A stretch of 64,000 bases of DNA from Actinoplanes lutulentus (GTDB lineage Bacteria; Actinomycetota; Actinomycetes; Mycobacteriales; Micromonosporaceae), in the NCBI RefSeq assembly GCF_003259845.1, contig NZ_QLMJ01000021.1:62001-126000 (forward strand). Reading direction: 5' to 3'. The stretch's first letter is position 1. The number at the start of each line of letters is the position of its first letter. A model generated the notes under the pieces. It worked only from the letters and a program-made list of their open reading frames with translations. It was not told the origin of the DNA and ran no database searches. Below are positions 61,148 through 64,000 of this stretch, piece by piece. A program made the translations under genes and the position numbers.

Positions 61148-62227
61148 TTACTTCCAGAGAGCCAGGACTTCGGTCACGGTGGTCGCCTCAGGCGCGCTCG
61201 GCGCGCTTGCGGGGGTACGCGTGAAGCGAGGCGCCGGCCCCGGCTGACGTACCCCGCCGACCTCGACGAACGTCCCGCGGGCCCGGTTGTGCGGGTGCTC
61301 GGCCGCCTCGGCGGGGGAGAGCACCGGGCTCACGCAGGCGTCCAGCTCCGCGAACACGGCGGCCCACTCGTCCCGGGTCCGGCTGGCGAACCGCTCGGTG
61401 AAGATCCGCCGCAGTTCCGGCCACTCGGACCGGTTCATCTGGCCCGGCAGGCCGGCCGGGTCGAGGTCGAGACCCTGCAGCAGCGCCGCGTAGAACTGCG
61501 GCTCCAGGGAACCGACCGCCAGGTAGCCGCCGTCCTTGGCCCGGTAGGTGTCGTAGAACGGCGCCCCGCCGTCGAGCAGGTTCTCGCCGCGGCCACCCCG
61601 CCACATGCCGGCCGCGACCATGCCGTGCAGGAACGTCATGAGCAGCGCCGACCCGTCCACCATCGCGGCGTCGACGACCTGGCCGAGGCCGGAACGCTCC
61701 CGCTCGTGCAGCGCGGCGAGCACCCCGACGGCGAGCAGCATCCCGCCACCGGCGAAGTCGGCGAGCAGATTGATCGGGGCGTGCGGTGGCTGGCCGGGCC
61801 GGCCCAGCGGTTCCAGGGCTCCGGCGATCGCCAGGTAGTCGATGTCGTGACCGGCGGCGGCGGACAGCGGTCCTTCCTGACCCCAGCCGGTCATTCGTGC
61901 GTACACAAGCCTGGGGTTGATCTCCATGCAGGGAGCCGGACCGAAGCCGAGGCGCTCGGCCACGCCCGGGCGATAGCCCTCGACCAGGACGTCGGCCTGC
62001 GCCGTGAGGCGCAGCAGATCGCTGATGCCGTCCTCGGTCTTCAGATCGAGGGTGACCACCCGGCGGTTGCGTTGCAGCGGACCGGCCAGTCCGGTGCCGC
62101 CGGGGCGCTCGACGAGGATCACGTCGGCGCCGAGGTCGGCCAGGACCATGCAGCCGAACGGTCCCGGGGCGAGGCCGGCCAGTTCGACGACCTTGACGCC
62201 GGTCAGGGGCCCGCTCTTAGAGGACAC
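61148..62227 (-). CDS. Alpha-methylacyl-CoA racemase-type CoA-transferase family III protein
   Basis: 359 residues from a GTG at 62225-62227, overlapping the stop of the acyl-CoA dehydrogenase by 11 bp. CaiB/BaiF fold: GVKVVELAGLAPGPFGCMVLADLGADVILVERPGG in order, LVEGYRPGVAERLG, GHDIDYLAIAGAL with the catalytic His, and NLLADFAGGGM with the catalytic Asp of racemases. The match is to AMACR/MCR rather than transferases. It epimerises 2-methylacyl-CoA esters before beta-oxidation. Coupling to an acyl-CoA dehydrogenase supports a branched acyl-CoA route. Confidence 0.9.
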   Translation of the reverse strand: MSSKSGPLTGVKVVELAGLAPGPFGCMVLADLGADVILVERPGGTGLAGPLQRNRRVVTLDLKTEDGISDLLRLTAQADVLVEGYRPGVAERLGFGPAPCMEINPRLVYARMTGWGQEGPLSAAAGHDIDYLAIAGALEPLGRPGQPPHAPINLLADFAGGGMLLAVGVLAALHERERSGLGQVVDAAMVDGSALLMTFLHGMVAAGMWRGGRGENLLDGGAPFYDTYRAKDGGYLAVGSLEPQFYAALLQGLDLDPAGLPGQMNRSEWPELRRIFTERFASRTRDEWAAVFAELDACVSPVLSPAEAAEHPHNRARGTFVEVGGVRQPGPAPRFTRTPASAPSAPEATTVTEVLALWK

Positions 62228-63389
62228 GCGCGATCAGCTCCTTCATGATCTCGTTCGTGCCGCCGTAGATCTTCTGGACACGAGCGTCGGCGTACATCCG
62301 GGCGATCGGGTACTCGGTGGTGTAGCCGTAACCGCCGAAGATCTGCAGGCAGCGGTCGACGACCTCGCACTGACCCTCGGTGAGGTAGAGCTTCGCCATC
62401 GCCGCGGTCGCCACGTCCAGCTCACCACGGGTGTGCCGCTCGATGCAGTCATCCAGGAAGATCCGGGACACCCGGGCGCGGGTGGCGCACTCGGCGAGGA
62501 CCATCCGGGTGTTCTGGTGGCCGATCAGCGGCTTGCCGAATGCGTGGCGCTCCTTCGCGTACGCGGTGGCGAGCTCGACCGCGCGTTGCATGGCGGCGAC
62601 CGCGCCCACGCCGATGACCAGGCGTTCCTGGGGCAGCGACTGCATCATCTGGATGAAGCCGAGGTTCTCCGCGCCGCCGAGCAGGTTCTCTTTGCTCACC
62701 CGGAACTCGTCGAAGAACAGTTCCGCGGTGTCGTTGGAGTGCAGTCCGATCTTCTCGAGGTTGCGGCCCCGGTTGAAGCCCTCGGGGTTGTCCCGCAGGT
62801 CGCAGATCAGCAGGGAGATGCCGCGGGCTTTGGCCGAGAGGTCGGTCTTCACGGCCAGGATGATCAGGTCGGCGACGTAGCCGTTCGTGATGAAGGTCTT
62901 CGAGCCGCTGACCAGGTAGTCATCCCCATCCAGGATCGCTTTCGTCCGGATGGCCTGGACGTCCGAGCCGCCGTCCGGCTCGGTCATGCCGATCGCGCCG
63001 ACCAGCTCGCCGGTGACCAGGCCGGGCAGCCATCGCTGCTTCTGCTCCTCGGTGCCGTAGTCGTTGATGTACCCGGTGACGATGCCGCTGTGCACCGCGA
63101 GGCCGAGGCTGCCCTCGCCGGTCAGGGTCTGCTCGTGCAGCAGCACGGCCTCGTGGGTGAAGTCACCGCCTCCGCCGCCGTACTGCTCCGGCACGGAGAG
63201 GCCGAGCAGGCCCAGCTCGCCGGCGCGCAGGTAGTGCTCGCGGTCGGGATGGCCCTGTTTCTCCAGGCGGGCGGCGTGCGGCAGCACCTCCTTGGTGAAG
63301 AAGGTGCGGGCCAGCTCGGCAAGATCGTCGTGTTCAGGCTTGCGCCACGGCTCGGCGTAGCCGTCCAGTCCAGGCGTTGGCATCGACAC
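62217..63389 (-). CDS. Acyl-CoA dehydrogenase
   Basis: 390 residues from a GTG at 63387-63389 (an ATG two codons later is an equal choice). FAD enzyme with the family motifs AIGMTEPDGGSDVQAIRTKA, FITNGYVADLIILAVKT, FDEFRVSKENLLGG, the FGKPLIGHQNTR segment and QIFGGYGYTTEYPIARMYADARVQKIYGGTNEIMKELIAR, which carries the catalytic-base region of medium/long-chain enzymes. It oxidises acyl-CoA to trans-2-enoyl-CoA. Its gene overlaps the racemase gene and is divergent from a TetR regulator, which probably controls both. Confidence 0.92.
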   Translation of the reverse strand: MSMPTPGLDGYAEPWRKPEHDDLAELARTFFTKEVLPHAARLEKQGHPDREHYLRAGELGLLGLSVPEQYGGGGGDFTHEAVLLHEQTLTGEGSLGLAVHSGIVTGYINDYGTEEQKQRWLPGLVTGELVGAIGMTEPDGGSDVQAIRTKAILDGDDYLVSGSKTFITNGYVADLIILAVKTDLSAKARGISLLICDLRDNPEGFNRGRNLEKIGLHSNDTAELFFDEFRVSKENLLGGAENLGFIQMMQSLPQERLVIGVGAVAAMQRAVELATAYAKERHAFGKPLIGHQNTRMVLAECATRARVSRIFLDDCIERHTRGELDVATAAMAKLYLTEGQCEVVDRCLQIFGGYGYTTEYPIARMYADARVQKIYGGTNEIMKELIARVL

Positions 63390-63522
63390 ACTCTCGATCG
63401 CTATTGGCGATGTGTCAATAAGCGCCGTATGAATTTCCGCTATTCATCTGTACGGCTTATGTGTCCATCGATGCGACCCCGATCGCGGCTGCCGATAGAT
63501 CGACGTGACGTAGGGTCACCAT

Positions 63523-64000
63523 GTGCATGTCGAGGCGAGCCGCAGGCGGCGGATGGAACCGGACAGCCGGCGGGGTGAGATCCTCACGGTTGCTGTCCGG
63601 CTGTTCAGCCGGCGTCCGTACTCGGAGGTGTCGACCACGGACGTGGCGCACGCTGCCGGAGTGGCGCGGGGCCTGGTCAACCACTACTTCGGGACCAAGA
63701 AGGATCTATACCTGGAAGTGGTCCGGGTGATGCTGACCGTGCCGCGCGACGCCCTTGAGGGCATGCCGGCCGACGAGCCGCTCGAACGCCGGGTGGACGC
63801 CATCGTCAGCTGGTTCCTCGACGTGGTCTCCCGGCACAGCACGTCCTGGCTGGCGGCGATCAACGCCGGCGGGATGGCCGGTGACGCCCAGGTCGACGGA
63901 GTGATCGCCGAGGCGATCGACGTGGCCGCGGACAGCGTGCTGGACGCGGTCGGGCTGGGCGTCGAGCCGTCCGAGGCGCTGCGCGGGATGGCCCGGTCCT
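63523..64000 (+). CDS. TetR-family regulator, cut by right edge
   Basis: An open frame from a GTG at 63523 (or an ATG at 63553) runs off the window, giving 159 codons. HTH: RRGEILTVAVRLFSRRPYSEVSTTDVAHAAGVARGLVNHYFGTKKDLYLEVV in order, which is unmistakably TetR. The start of the ligand domain follows (VSWFLDVVSRHSTSWLAAI). Divergent from the acyl-CoA dehydrogenase by about 130 bp, it probably represses that operon in response to an acyl-CoA-type ligand; this is inferred from position. Confidence 0.9.
   Translation, partial: MHVEASRRRRMEPDSRRGEILTVAVRLFSRRPYSEVSTTDVAHAAGVARGLVNHYFGTKKDLYLEVVRVMLTVPRDALEGMPADEPLERRVDAIVSWFLDVVSRHSTSWLAAINAGGMAGDAQVDGVIAEAIDVAADSVLDAVGLGVEPSEALRGMARS

Overview
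The window is high-GC DNA with strongly GC-biased third codon positions, frequent GTG starts and long antisense shadow ORFs. It carries F420-dependent luciferase-like oxidoreductases, a PASTA-less PknB-type Ser/Thr kinase, a SpoIIE-type phosphatase with GAF domain, Tat/lipoprotein sugar-binding proteins and a methyl-accepting chemotaxis protein. This points to a filamentous actinomycete. A chemotaxis receptor in such a genome suggests a zoospore-forming Micromonosporaceae (Actinoplanes-like), but the genus is an inference from gene content only. I saw no tRNA, rRNA, CRISPR array, insertion sequence or phage module; the window looks like ordinary chromosomal accessory metabolism.

Layout. 1-2826: signalling genes (GAF histidine kinase cut by the left edge, response regulator with a degenerate HD-GYP-like domain, stand-alone HPt protein). 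2878-8641: minus-strand L-rhamnose operon (binding protein, double ATPase, two permeases, rhamnose isomerase), preceded by two LacI-like palindromes. 8925-10324: proline-rich membrane-anchored protein and holin-like small membrane protein. 10325-10999: non-coding stretch rich in hairpins and short tandem repeats. 11000-13641: inositol-monophosphatase-like protein lacking metal ligands, and a membrane Ser/Thr kinase.

13643-33053 is the metabolic core, an amine and omega-amino-acid utilisation region. The rightward arm has a divergent MocR regulator, mmsA, a class III aminotransferase, a gamma-aminobutyraldehyde-type dehydrogenase, a four-gene spermidine/putrescine ABC importer (potADBC-like) and a putrescine-type aminotransferase. 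The leftward arm is a tight four-gene operon: a second aminobutyraldehyde-type dehydrogenase, gabT, an Lrp/AsnC regulator and an FAD amine oxidoreductase. Between the arms sit a lipoprotein and a response regulator/histidine kinase pair. Read together, the genes import polyamines, convert them by transamination or oxidation to aminoaldehydes and then GABA or beta-alanine-type acids, and deaminate those. No dedicated succinate-semialdehyde dehydrogenase is recognisable.

33159-41231: a SpoIIE-type phosphatase, then a xylooligosaccharide-type system (GH3 glycosidase, binding protein, two permeases, LacI repressor) whose divergent promoter region contains two CGAA-N3-TTCG palindromes. 41383-46372: small hypothetical proteins, an F420-type oxidoreductase, a Ppx/GppA phosphatase and a canonical formylglycine-generating enzyme closed by a strong terminator. 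46508-53487: two giant FtsX-type permeases without an ATPase, and an S58/DmpA-like peptidase with a repeat-encoded linker. 53488-58338: a repeat-rich hypothetical protein, a second F420-type oxidoreductase, DUF427, YbaK-like, an NmrA-like/HxlR divergent pair, and a UBP-type zinc finger. 58469-64000: chemotaxis receptor, membrane diguanylate cyclase, an acyl-CoA racemase/acyl-CoA dehydrogenase pair and a TetR regulator cut by the right edge.
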